Positions 1-7,741 of a DNA stretch of 64,000 bases are shown piece after piece (positions within the stretch are counted from its first letter, which is position 1; each line of letters starts with the position of its first letter). The position numbers and the translations under genes were made by a program. The notes under the pieces are model-generated. The model worked only from the letters and a program-made list of their open reading frames with translations. It was not told the DNA's origin and did not search any database. Source of the DNA: Flavihumibacter fluminis (GTDB taxonomy: Bacteria > Bacteroidota > Bacteroidia > Chitinophagales > Chitinophagaceae); the NCBI RefSeq assembly GCF_021491375.1, contig NZ_JAKEVY010000001.1:682001-746000 (forward strand), written 5' to 3'.

Positions 1-694
1 GTTCGTTGGAAAACCGTAATTGGTGAATATCGATCAGGTTTTGGAGGTGATGAACTTCCTGTTTAAGGTTAACCATGCCATTATCCTTATCTAGTCCCTC
101 TATGCTATAGCGCATGATTTCAGACAGTTTCAGGATGTTATCGGCCAGTTCTTCTGAATAATACTGGGCATGTGAGAACAGTGTATTCAGGGTATTGTAT
201 AAAAAGTGGGGGTTTACCTGGGCTTTCAGGAAGTTATATTCGGTATGAAGTTGCTGGATTTCCAGCTGGCGGTTATTTAATTCGAGTTCCTGGATCCGCT
301 TTTGTCGTTCGAGTGAATAGATAAAATAGGAGTACCCAAGTGCAAATATGCTGTACTGCATGTAATAAGCTAACGAATAGCCAATTTCTTCTCTGTTTTT
401 GACAAACTCAACAAAATCAAATTGACCATAAAACAAAAGTATCAAATACCTTAAAAAATAGAAAGCAGGAAACAAGAATAACAAAAGCACAACCTTTCGT
501 ATCCTTGTTTTATGGTTTGCAAAAATACCCTTAAATAAGATGTTAGTGCAAAAATAGAACCATCCAATGCTGGGTATGTAATAAGCTAATGATGGTAAAA
601 TCACAATCTCACCTCTGGTCACTAAAACCATCATCTGAGTTGTTCCGATCCATGTAACCCAGACAAGCAAATGCTTTAGAAATTTGGTGTGCAT
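1..694 (-). CDS. LytS-like sensor histidine kinase (3' end outside window)
   Basis: This is the N-terminal 231 residues of a membrane histidine kinase; the gene runs off the left edge. Four hydrophobic segments are visible (roughly residues 8-27, 32-58, 66-95 and 110-130). A short coiled linker follows, then the His_kinase (LytS/YpdA) box with the conserved NPHFLYNTLN motif carrying the phospho-accepting His. I start it at the ATG at 694 rather than the in-frame ATG at 706, because AGGA (702-699) lies five bases before it and the 706 ATG lies inside a perfect inverted repeat. Kinases of this family usually pair with a LytTR response regulator, which may lie to the left. It is 72 bp downstream of the lanthipeptide precursor on the same strand, so a role in sensing or regulating that locus is plausible but inferred. 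Confidence 0.88.
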   Translation of the reverse strand, partial: MHTKFLKHLLVWVTWIGTTQMMVLVTRGEIVILPSLAYYIPSIGWFYFCTNILFKGIFANHKTRIRKVVLLLFLFPAFYFLRYLILLFYGQFDFVEFVKNREEIGYSLAYYMQYSIFALGYSYFIYSLERQKRIQELELNNRQLEIQQLHTEYNFLKAQVNPHFLYNTLNTLFSHAQYYSEELADNILKLSEIMRYSIEGLDKDNGMVNLKQEVHHLQNLIDIHQLRFSNE

Positions 695-700
695 TTTTTC

Positions 701-747
701 CTGCATTCAGAATTATTTCAGCATATAGTTACAAATTCTGAATGCAG
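701..747 (-). promoter_or_regulatory. Perfect 14-bp inverted repeat before the kinase start
   Basis: CTGCATTCAGAATT (701-714) and AATTCTGAATGCAG (734-747) are exact reverse complements separated by 19 bases. On the minus strand the 3' arm ends in the AGGA that precedes the kinase ATG at 694. A folded RNA would therefore partly hide the ribosome binding site. No T-tract follows on the minus strand, so it does not look like an intrinsic terminator. It could be an RNA switch or a dimeric protein operator. The symmetry is seen; the function is inferred. Confidence 0.6.
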
Positions 748-766
748 CCACCAAAAAAAGACCAGT

Positions 767-961
767 TTAAATCATAATCCCGCCTTTTGTAGTTGGCTTC
801 GGAGTAGATGGACCGCATACTTCAATGAATGACGGAATAAACCGAATATCATTCCCCTTTACAAAAGGTTGCTGGCTGGTAGGTACTTCTGCCTGCTTTA
901 CCATAATAGCGATTGTTTTCTTTTGAATATTCAGTCTGGATTTGATTTGCTCGGGTCTCAT
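767..961 (-). CDS. lanA: Candidate class I lanthipeptide precursor peptide
   Basis: A 64-residue peptide encoded 92 bp downstream of lanB on the same strand. Residues 10-18 read LNIQKKTIA, which resembles the L-x-L/I-x-K-x-TIA leader motif of Bacteroidota class I lanthipeptide precursors. The C-terminal half contains Ser/Thr at 28, 29, 44, 52, 53, 57 and 58 and a single Cys at 49 (VCGPSTPKPTTKGG). There is no Gly-Gly cleavage site between leader and core; the only GG is four residues from the end (G60-G61). With one Cys only one (methyl)lanthionine ring could form, so much of the product may carry free dehydroamino acids or be linear. Small size, composition and position support the call, but no database match was possible. 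A short unrelated peptide remains an alternative. Confidence 0.68.
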   Translation of the reverse strand: MRPEQIKSRLNIQKKTIAIMVKQAEVPTSQQPFVKGNDIRFIPSFIEVCGPSTPKPTTKGGIMI

Positions 962-962
962 T

Positions 963-999
963 GTCAGATGATTTATTTTTAATGAATGAATTATCTGAC
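963..999 (-). promoter_or_regulatory. Inverted repeat abutting the precursor start codon
   Basis: GTCAGAT (963-969) and ATCTGAC (993-999) form a 7-bp inverted repeat around a 23-base AT-rich loop. On the minus strand its 3' arm ends one base before the lanA ATG at 961. A hairpin would occupy the ribosome loading region. The same geometry, an arm ending just before the start codon, is seen at the downstream kinase gene. The repeat could also be a protein-binding site; function is not shown. Confidence 0.4.
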
Positions 1000-1053
1000 G
1001 AAACTATCCCGGCCACCAGCCACCACCTTATCTATTACACCAACTGACGTATT

Positions 1054-4000
1054 CTAGGTACGAACAGGTTTTTTTCGCATTTTTTCTGCATAATAATAGC
1101 GATACAAAAAATCATAACAGATCATTTCATGCTGCCGCGGTTGTGAAGGAAACAAGCGGTTCAATTGCATATGTATCAGGCTTGCTACCAACTCTTCCAG
1201 TATTGGATCTAGCAGCTTTTGTTGCTGAAGATATAATATCTCGCGTACTGCAGCCTCCATTTCAGAAACTCTGAAACCAGCTCCACTAGCGGTTTCCAGC
1301 TCACGCTTCAATTGATCGCGATATTTTCGGTACCGGAAATCCAATTGCTGTTTTAAGAGTTTCCCTGTATGGAATTCTTCCGCAAAAGCGTTTTTCAGTT
1401 TTTCTAATACGGTTGTTTTCTTATCGAGATCCCATCCAAAAGAATTGAGCAATGCATCAATTCCTTTTAAGCCCCAAAGCCACCTCGCATGTTCCCGTTC
1501 ATCTCCTTCAGTATTGCTTAACCAATTCACCGTTGCAATACTATTCTGATGAAAAATCGTTTCCACTGCTGCTATCGACTGGGTTCCATAACGCGCTGTT
1601 TCACGCTGGTAGGTATCCAACTGGATTTTCCAGATAAATCCTTGTTGCTCAAATTCAGAAACAGTTGAATGAACTAATTGTATGACTTTTCCAAACAGTT
1701 CCGGATCCCTGAGCTGCACCCGGAACCGAATATGAAAATGAGGATCCAGGTAGCGGATAAAGAACCACTTTCGGATGAGCTCCTCCTTTTCAAGGTATTG
1801 AGTTAGTGGATATAGGGCCTGCGTCAGAATTTTTTCCGCAGAACGACTTCCACAATATAATTTAACATACAACCACTCCGATCCTACCGAAAACCGATCT
1901 GTAACAAGTGATTGTTCCAGCTCCGGCAGAGAAACTGAATAGGTTGCTTCCTGTTTTTGCAGAATTGCAATAAACTGATTAGCATGGAATGCTCCTTCCG
2001 AATTCCGGACACCGGTTTGACTCCTGTAAAGAAACTCCCTTATTACCAGTGCCTGGCGTTTGGATAAAACATCGAAAAACAGCTTTCTTAATAAGGGGTC
2101 AGAAAAATTGATTAATAACTCATTATCCCCATCCGCCAGTACAATTTTTTCAGGTAGTCGCCATTTGGATAGCCAGTTTTGTAGCGTCCGATCACGTTCC
2201 TCTTCACCAGCCTTGAGCAATTCCTCCCAATCCGCTCTTTCGAGAGTCCAGGTTGCAGGGTGCAATACCACTTTTTTGTATAGAACCTCAGGCAGGAATT
2301 TATAAACCTGGGCGACTCCTCCCCAATTAAATTGATAGCCCCCGGAAATACCCTGACTTTGCAGATCACACAAAAATTCATAAACCGGAAGTGGTTGGAT
2401 TCGAAAATTATGCGCACTGGATAAGCGCGGGATAATTTCCCTGTTTAATTTCCTGGATCGCAGGACCACCCGGTTGTTCCGCACTGAAACCAGTAAATCA
2501 CTTGCAGGAACCTGGAATTCATCCGGCACAGAAGCTTTTGCCAGGTAGGGAATCTCGTACGACCTGAATGCCGGGTGTAGCAAAATATTCCCCATTCTGC
2601 TTTCTGGAAGATGTACAATTTCAGCGTATAGAATGGCAGGTTCCAATTCCTGCTCCAGTTGGGTTACATTGTTTACAATTTCTCCAATTTCAGGCGAACC
2701 ATGTGCAAATCGGCCCAACAGATTAGCGGCACTGAAACCGGCAGCAGATTCCAGGTATAAAACCGATTGTTCAGCATCAAGCAGCCGAAACATTAGAGAT
2801 AAAGAAGGTGCAGCAACCAGCTCTACTTCCTTGAATTGCTCCAGGTCTTTATCATCGAGTTCGATTCGCTGTTTCCGTTCTTCCAGTGTTTGCCGGATTT
2901 TTGCATCCCAGAATTTTTCCAGTTTCCCCCAGGACAGCGTTTCCGGCACCTCGGGCCGGACAAAAACAAAATCATTGAGCAGGGGACTTAATTCTACTCC
3001 CGTATTTCCTCTGTAAGGAATACCTGTTTCCGTATCCAGAAGTTCGAGCAATGGCATTTCCCGGTCTTCATATCGCTCTTTAAACAATCGAATAAACTCC
3101 TGCATTTCCTGTGACGGTACAGGGCTCAGTCGATGCAATACCGCCAACGCTTCCAGTAATTGATCCTGGTACCGATCATCCACCTGGTTTTGTTCTAGAG
3201 AAAAAAAGAGATCACACTGAAACAGTTTCCCGGCATCAAAGGCAACCGGTAAGCGAACCAGTTCCTCCTGGATAGCTTCATAAGCTGCTGCGGGATTGAC
3301 ACGCTGAATATCCAATTGCTCCAACCTGTCAGCTATACCCGTTAAAAAATCAATCAGAACGCTCAGCATTCCCTGATCATCCGCTTCCAGCTTTCCAAGA
3401 ATCGATTTTAGCTGGAAAATAAACTCCGGTCCCGTTATGGCTGGTTCCAACTCACTGACCAGGACCTGGGCATCAATTAATCCATGAATGAATTCCCTCG
3501 CTTCTTCGGTTGAAATTTCCGCATCTACCAACTGAGCCGCCAATGCTTCTATTCGCTGAAAATCGGTAGCCGCCAATATCACGCGATCAATGTATTCGGT
3601 ACGTTGAATAGAGCTGATTTTATGGACGCGTTTACCATCCTGGTAATAGTATTCAATGTATCTTATTTCATCACCTATTTTGTAAAGGGTTGAATTCCTC
3701 GTAAAGCCAAGTTTCTCCTTTATACCAGTTGCTCCTGCCAGATACTGGGCAAGTGCACAGAGAAAATGCATATCAAACCGCGTATGACGATAAAATTGAT
3801 CCTGATCCAAAACCAATTTCGTATCACCCGTATTCCAATTCGCTACAGCACAGCCTGAAAAGAGCCCGAATGGAGTACATCTGCTATACATCCGTGTGTA
3901 ATACTTCAGTATTGCCTGTTGCATTTTTTTAATTGCACGTGCATCGGATTCCTCCCCTTCCAGCAATTTCCTGCAAGCTGTATGAAGTACCGGTGATGCC

Positions 4001-4131
4001 AGGTAAACAGCTTCCATGAAACGCTTGTCTTTCAGCAGTTCCTTCCAACTCCCGGAATTCAGGCTTGCTGAAAGCGGGAACTGGGGTGTCCGCAGCACCA
4101 GCTTTGGATGGAATTGATAGTGCCCATTCAT
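1054..4131 (-). CDS. lanB: Lantibiotic dehydratase with fused thiopeptide-type C-terminal domain
   Basis: A full-length class I LanB of 1025 residues. The N-terminal glutamylation region opens with the typical LRTPQFPLS segment (13-21) and carries the LanB hallmark TPFGLFSG near residues 86-93. A second conserved stretch (LPVYEFLCDLQ) comes later in this region. The SpaB_C/elimination domain covers about 745-1005, with RYLDPHFHIRFR near 794 and YQRETARYG near 844. Enzymes of this family add glutamate from glutamyl-tRNA to Ser/Thr of a precursor and eliminate it to give dehydroalanine/dehydrobutyrine. Both halves are on one polypeptide here, unlike split LanB systems. Its only visible substrate is the short peptide just downstream. 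Its ATG is 16 bases beyond a strong terminator, leaving little room for its own promoter. No LanC is within the window. Confidence 0.93.
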   Translation of the reverse strand: MNGHYQFHPKLVLRTPQFPLSASLNSGSWKELLKDKRFMEAVYLASPVLHTACRKLLEGEESDARAIKKMQQAILKYYTRMYSRCTPFGLFSGCAVANWNTGDTKLVLDQDQFYRHTRFDMHFLCALAQYLAGATGIKEKLGFTRNSTLYKIGDEIRYIEYYYQDGKRVHKISSIQRTEYIDRVILAATDFQRIEALAAQLVDAEISTEEAREFIHGLIDAQVLVSELEPAITGPEFIFQLKSILGKLEADDQGMLSVLIDFLTGIADRLEQLDIQRVNPAAAYEAIQEELVRLPVAFDAGKLFQCDLFFSLEQNQVDDRYQDQLLEALAVLHRLSPVPSQEMQEFIRLFKERYEDREMPLLELLDTETGIPYRGNTGVELSPLLNDFVFVRPEVPETLSWGKLEKFWDAKIRQTLEERKQRIELDDKDLEQFKEVELVAAPSLSLMFRLLDAEQSVLYLESAAGFSAANLLGRFAHGSPEIGEIVNNVTQLEQELEPAILYAEIVHLPESRMGNILLHPAFRSYEIPYLAKASVPDEFQVPASDLLVSVRNNRVVLRSRKLNREIIPRLSSAHNFRIQPLPVYEFLCDLQSQGISGGYQFNWGGVAQVYKFLPEVLYKKVVLHPATWTLERADWEELLKAGEEERDRTLQNWLSKWRLPEKIVLADGDNELLINFSDPLLRKLFFDVLSKRQALVIREFLYRSQTGVRNSEGAFHANQFIAILQKQEATYSVSLPELEQSLVTDRFSVGSEWLYVKLYCGSRSAEKILTQALYPLTQYLEKEELIRKWFFIRYLDPHFHIRFRVQLRDPELFGKVIQLVHSTVSEFEQQGFIWKIQLDTYQRETARYGTQSIAAVETIFHQNSIATVNWLSNTEGDEREHARWLWGLKGIDALLNSFGWDLDKKTTVLEKLKNAFAEEFHTGKLLKQQLDFRYRKYRDQLKRELETASGAGFRVSEMEAAVREILYLQQQKLLDPILEELVASLIHMQLNRLFPSQPRQHEMICYDFLYRYYYAEKMRKKPVRT

Positions 4132-4146
4132 TAGTGCAATCTTCCG

Positions 4147-4183
4147 AAAAAAAAACTGGTCCGCCTCCGCGGACCAGTTTTTT
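4147..4183 (-). terminator. Intrinsic terminator between the OmpA-like gene and lanB
   Basis: A 10-bp perfect stem (ACTGGTCCGC at 4155-4164 with GCGGACCAGT at 4169-4178) with a four-base loop is followed on the minus strand by a run of nine T. It should end OmpA-like transcripts. It also has six T on the plus side. Because lanB starts only 16 bases further on, it may instead gate read-through into lanB. Confidence 0.85.
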
Positions 4184-4204
4184 ATACAAACTATAAGTAT
4201 TCGA

Positions 4205-5527
4205 TTACTGACTTACCTTGAATTCAACCCGGCGGTTCTGTGTACGACCGGCGGCAGTGCCATTATCAGCAACAGGCTGATCCTGGCCAAACCCTATCGC
4301 ATTCAAACGATCAGCGGCTACGCCCTTCTTAACCAGGTAAGCAACAACGGCAGCGGCACGCTTTTCAGACAACTTCTGGTTGAACTCAGCCTTACCTGTG
4401 TTATCAGTGTGTCCACCAACCTCAACTTTCAATTGCGGGTACTGCTCATTGAGGATACGGGCAGCTTTATCAAGCTCCTTACGGGCAGCGGCTGTGAGGG
4501 TTGCACTTCCGGTTACAAACTGAACTGCACTTGCGTTGAATTTAGAGGCTTCCAGTTTGGGACAACCACCATTATCAGCCGGACCAGCCAGATCCGGGCA
4601 ACGATCTTCCTCATCATTTACACCATCGTTATCACGGTCAGGAATCGGGCAACCCTGGTAACGGGCAACACCTGCAACGTCCACACACTTATCTTCTTCA
4701 TCATTGATGCCATCACCATCGGTATCTGGAATCGGACATCCGTTGTAACGGGCAATACCAGGCACATCCGGACATTTGTCATCTTTGTCAGCAATACCAT
4801 CACCATCTTTATCAGGACAACCCTGCAGGGAGGCAAGACCTGGAATTTCAGGACAGGCATCCAGTGAATCCACTACACCATCCTTATCGGTATCAACAGG
4901 TTCAACCATTGGAGGAGGCGGAGGAGGAATTACTTTTACTTCTTTTGGCTTACCGATATTGCCGGCGAAACCAATGCTATGGTAAAAATGGTTCTCAGTT
5001 GTATTGGTAATTCTCATGCGGTACTGAGAATTGATCAACAGGAAGGCTTCGTCAAAGAAGTTCACCTGCCAACCCACTCCCACAGGGAGAATAGCACCAT
5101 AATATCCTTTGAATTTGGAAGCGCCTAAACCGGCAGACAGATATGGAGTAACCCAATACTTATCAGACAGCATTTTGGCATTCACCATGGCATCCCACTC
5201 AAACAATGCACCATCGCCAACGGGACCCTTATCACGAATTGGGTAATCCAGGAAAGACACCCCAAGGGTTGTAGAGAAATCGAGGTGGTTAGTCAACCCC
5301 TTCAGGTAATTCACACCAAAACCAAAATTGTGATCACCCAGTTTTGCCCACTGTTTGTCTTTTAAAACAGTACTCAAAGAGGAATTCCGGATTTTCTCAG
5401 GAGTTTCAAAGTCATTACCGAAGAAATGAATTCCGAGTGCGGGGCGCTTTTTATAATCATTGTTTTGGGCGAATACAGCAGATGTAAAAGTGCATCCAAC
5501 CAACAATGAAACTATTAATTTCTTCAT
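4205..5527 (-). CDS. OmpA-family outer membrane protein with TSP3 repeats
   Basis: A 440-residue surface protein. A signal peptide (1-20, ending VFAQ) leads into a predicted beta-barrel to about 205, then a proline linker (PPPPPP). Four calcium-binding thrombospondin type 3 repeats (DTDKDGV, DKDGDGI, DTDGDGI and DRDNDGV, each followed by a Cys-Pro pattern) cover about 212-325. The C-terminal OmpA domain (about 330-440) shows GHTDNTG and NRRVEF, which bind the diaminopimelate of peptidoglycan. The protein should tether the outer membrane to the wall. It has its own promoter upstream and a terminator downstream, so it appears monocistronic. It is abundant in many Bacteroidota, but expression here is not known. 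Confidence 0.92.
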   Translation of the reverse strand: MKKLIVSLLVGCTFTSAVFAQNNDYKKRPALGIHFFGNDFETPEKIRNSSLSTVLKDKQWAKLGDHNFGFGVNYLKGLTNHLDFSTTLGVSFLDYPIRDKGPVGDGALFEWDAMVNAKMLSDKYWVTPYLSAGLGASKFKGYYGAILPVGVGWQVNFFDEAFLLINSQYRMRITNTTENHFYHSIGFAGNIGKPKEVKVIPPPPPPMVEPVDTDKDGVVDSLDACPEIPGLASLQGCPDKDGDGIADKDDKCPDVPGIARYNGCPIPDTDGDGINDEEDKCVDVAGVARYQGCPIPDRDNDGVNDEEDRCPDLAGPADNGGCPKLEASKFNASAVQFVTGSATLTAAARKELDKAARILNEQYPQLKVEVGGHTDNTGKAEFNQKLSEKRAAAVVAYLVKKGVAADRLNAIGFGQDQPVADNGTAAGRTQNRRVEFKVSQ

Positions 5528-5551
5528 ATGCGTAGTTTATTTAAACTGCCG

Positions 5552-5583
5552 CAAAAATAAACCCTCCTGCTTAAACTTGGAAA
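5552..5583 (-). promoter_or_regulatory. Bacteroidota-type promoter for the OmpA-like gene
   Basis: On the minus strand TATTTTTG (5559-5552) matches the -7 consensus TAnnTTTG exactly. A TTTC (5583-5580), one change from TTTG, lies 20 bases upstream as the -33 element. The predicted transcript would start near 5545 and carry a leader of about 18 bases. Confidence 0.6.
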
Positions 5584-5604
5584 TTATTTATTATTGGTAG
5601 GTGG

Positions 5605-6033
5605 CTATTGTTCAATCGGTTTCTTTTTTCCCAGCACTTCCACCTTCACTTTTGTGAGCCCCCTGGAGTAAAAACCAAGCTTTTTGGCCGCTGTAGCAGA
5701 CAAGTCCACCACCCGCGTATTGGCATGGTGCAGGCGATCATTGATTTTTACAATCACAGAGCGTTTATTTCTTCGGTTGGTCACCCTCACCCAGGTTCCG
5801 AAGGGTAGTCCATTGTGCGCTGCCGTTAGTTTACTGGAATCATATTTTTCACCACTTGCGGTTAAACGCCCTTGAAATTTTGCTGCATAGTAACTGGCCA
5901 CCCCATATTGGACAGAATCCAGGTTGACAATTCTTTTTTTAGCCGGGAGTTGGGTGGAATCCTGTGCAAATGATGCTACGGAGCACAGTAAAAATAGTAA
6001 TCCCAATATGGATAATACGGTTTTTATAGTCAT
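5605..6033 (-). CDS. rlpA: RlpA-like septal ring protein (DPBB domain)
   Basis: A 142-residue secreted protein with an N-terminal signal peptide (to about 24, SFAQ). A double-psi beta-barrel RlpA domain follows from about residue 43: GVASYYAAKFQGRLTASGE, then the PFGTWVRVTN and VIVKINDR strands, and the VDLSATAAKKLG helix. RlpA proteins are lytic transglycosylases or wall-binding proteins acting on glycan strands lacking stem peptides. It lacks a SPOR domain, so it is a short version. Its ATG overlaps the stop of the upstream L,D-transpeptidase gene by four bases, indicating translational coupling and joint wall remodelling. Confidence 0.88.
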   Translation of the reverse strand: MTIKTVLSILGLLFLLCSVASFAQDSTQLPAKKRIVNLDSVQYGVASYYAAKFQGRLTASGEKYDSSKLTAAHNGLPFGTWVRVTNRRNKRSVIVKINDRLHHANTRVVDLSATAAKKLGFYSRGLTKVKVEVLGKKKPIEQ

Positions 6034-7706
6034 GGATTATTTGATTTGGAAGCGAAATACCTTTCTTTCAGGCGTTTGTCTTCCTCATAAATATCGGGAA
6101 AAAACCGAATATCTCCATCGGCACCTGCTGCGGTTATATAGCGGATATAGATTGGCACCTGCGGAAAATCACCGATGGTCTTTTTTTCCTGCCGCTGTAT
6201 CAATGCCCTGATCGTATCCGGATGATACCGTATTTCATTGTTTCGAACCAGGAAATGCGATAAATCTTCCCATTTCTGGACCCTTACACAACCGTGACTA
6301 AGCGCCCGGTTGTCCCTTGAAAAAAGACCTCTCGCATTGGTATCGTGCAGATAAACACTGTACTTGTTCCTGAAATTGAATTTCATTACACCCAAACTGT
6401 TATCATCGCCCTGTCGCTGCCTTAGCAGATAGGGGAAACTATTTTTATTTACTTTGTTCCAGTCAATGGTTTCAGGTGCAATTACACTGTCGTAGCGGTC
6501 TACTACCATAAGGTTTTCCTTGGCCAGGTATTGGATATCCTTCCTGATTTTGGGCAGCATTTCTTTAAAAATGATGCTGTAAGGCACTGTCCACTGCGGA
6601 TAGGTAATGAAATTGGTGATGGAACTATTCAAAACAGGCGTTGGCGTTTTAGGGGTCCCGATTATAATTTTTGACTGAAGTGCTACGGTATCGTAATCCA
6701 TCACTTCCAGTTGATACGCCGGCAGGTTCACCCACAAATAGGTTTCCGGCATAGTGTCAGGCAACTGGCGGTAACGATCCAGGTTAAGCGCTATTGTTTT
6801 GAAATAATCCCAATCGGTAGTATTCAGACTGGCTACCGTTAACTGTGCAACAAATCCTGTTGTAATAATACCTTTGGATGACTGGTATTTTTTAACCGCT
6901 TTGGCAAAGACAAGGGAGTCATCTCCGGCTACCCAGCTACTGTCCAGGAATCCCATTGCCTTTAATTTTTTACCTACCTGTTGTACAAAAGCCATGGAAT
7001 CAGTAGCAGGGTACTGAATGGATTCAACAGGTTGAAAATTAGCCTTCGCCAGGAAAGCAGCAAGCCCTTTTTTCAGCTCCTGGTACCCTTTATGCTTTGG
7101 CTCCAGCCGGTTCAACATCGTTTGCACCTGCCCGTTACGATGGAGCGATCCCAGCAGATTCAGTTTCTCTTCATCTGTAAAGGCCGAATCTTTTCGAATG
7201 GTAATACTATCGCGGTTCAGATGCCCGTATTTGAGGTGATGGGCCATTTTCCAGCAGGCATCTGTCAGCAACAGATCTGCCCTTGCCCAAAGTGCTGCAT
7301 TTTTCCTGCTAACAGAATCCAGGATTATTTTATTCCGGATTTCCAGCAAAATAGGATGATGATAATCAGAAGGAAAAAGACCATAGGAGGTAGCCTGGCT
7401 AATCATAAAGAACAGACTGTCTCCTGCCGGCTTCCAGTGATCGGCTTCACTCCAGATCGGATGATATCCGTTTTTTTCATAGAATTCCTGCATAAGGGAG
7501 TATTCCGTCAGCAGGACACTATCCTTCAGGTATCCATCCCGGTTCGTCAAGTAGCGAAGTAGTTCATGAATCTGTTCACTCACCACCATGGGCACTTCTT
7601 CTTTCTTGTCCACCAATACCACTTCCTCAGGTGAAGTAGAGCTGAAACAGCCGGCTAGCGTACTGACTAAACAAACAATTCCAATGCAGCGAAGTATATT
7701 TCTCAT
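6030..7706 (-). CDS. YcbB/LdtD-family L,D-transpeptidase, lipoprotein
   Basis: A 558-residue predicted lipoprotein (lipobox STLAGC, Cys20). It has the large N-terminal scaffold domain of YcbB enzymes, a peptidoglycan-binding-like segment near 240-295, and a YkuD catalytic domain near 330-510. The catalytic motif is SHGCVRV, with His471 and Cys473. These enzymes form 3-3 crosslinks in peptidoglycan or attach proteins to it. It lies 35 bp downstream of aroC and overlaps rlpA by four bases. It could therefore be read from the aromatic operon or from a promoter of its own, which I could not find in the 35-bp gap. Confidence 0.9.
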   Translation of the reverse strand: MRNILRCIGIVCLVSTLAGCFSSTSPEEVVLVDKKEEVPMVVSEQIHELLRYLTNRDGYLKDSVLLTEYSLMQEFYEKNGYHPIWSEADHWKPAGDSLFFMISQATSYGLFPSDYHHPILLEIRNKIILDSVSRKNAALWARADLLLTDACWKMAHHLKYGHLNRDSITIRKDSAFTDEEKLNLLGSLHRNGQVQTMLNRLEPKHKGYQELKKGLAAFLAKANFQPVESIQYPATDSMAFVQQVGKKLKAMGFLDSSWVAGDDSLVFAKAVKKYQSSKGIITTGFVAQLTVASLNTTDWDYFKTIALNLDRYRQLPDTMPETYLWVNLPAYQLEVMDYDTVALQSKIIIGTPKTPTPVLNSSITNFITYPQWTVPYSIIFKEMLPKIRKDIQYLAKENLMVVDRYDSVIAPETIDWNKVNKNSFPYLLRQRQGDDNSLGVMKFNFRNKYSVYLHDTNARGLFSRDNRALSHGCVRVQKWEDLSHFLVRNNEIRYHPDTIRALIQRQEKKTIGDFPQVPIYIRYITAAGADGDIRFFPDIYEEDKRLKERYFASKSNNP

Positions 7707-7741
7707 ATTGACTGTTCTACCCTCATCCCTAAATATAATAT

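Noticed and set aside
701-747. Terminator for the lanthipeptide precursor gene
   Set aside because: No T-tract follows the stem on the minus strand; an A-rich stretch and the kinase ATG follow instead.
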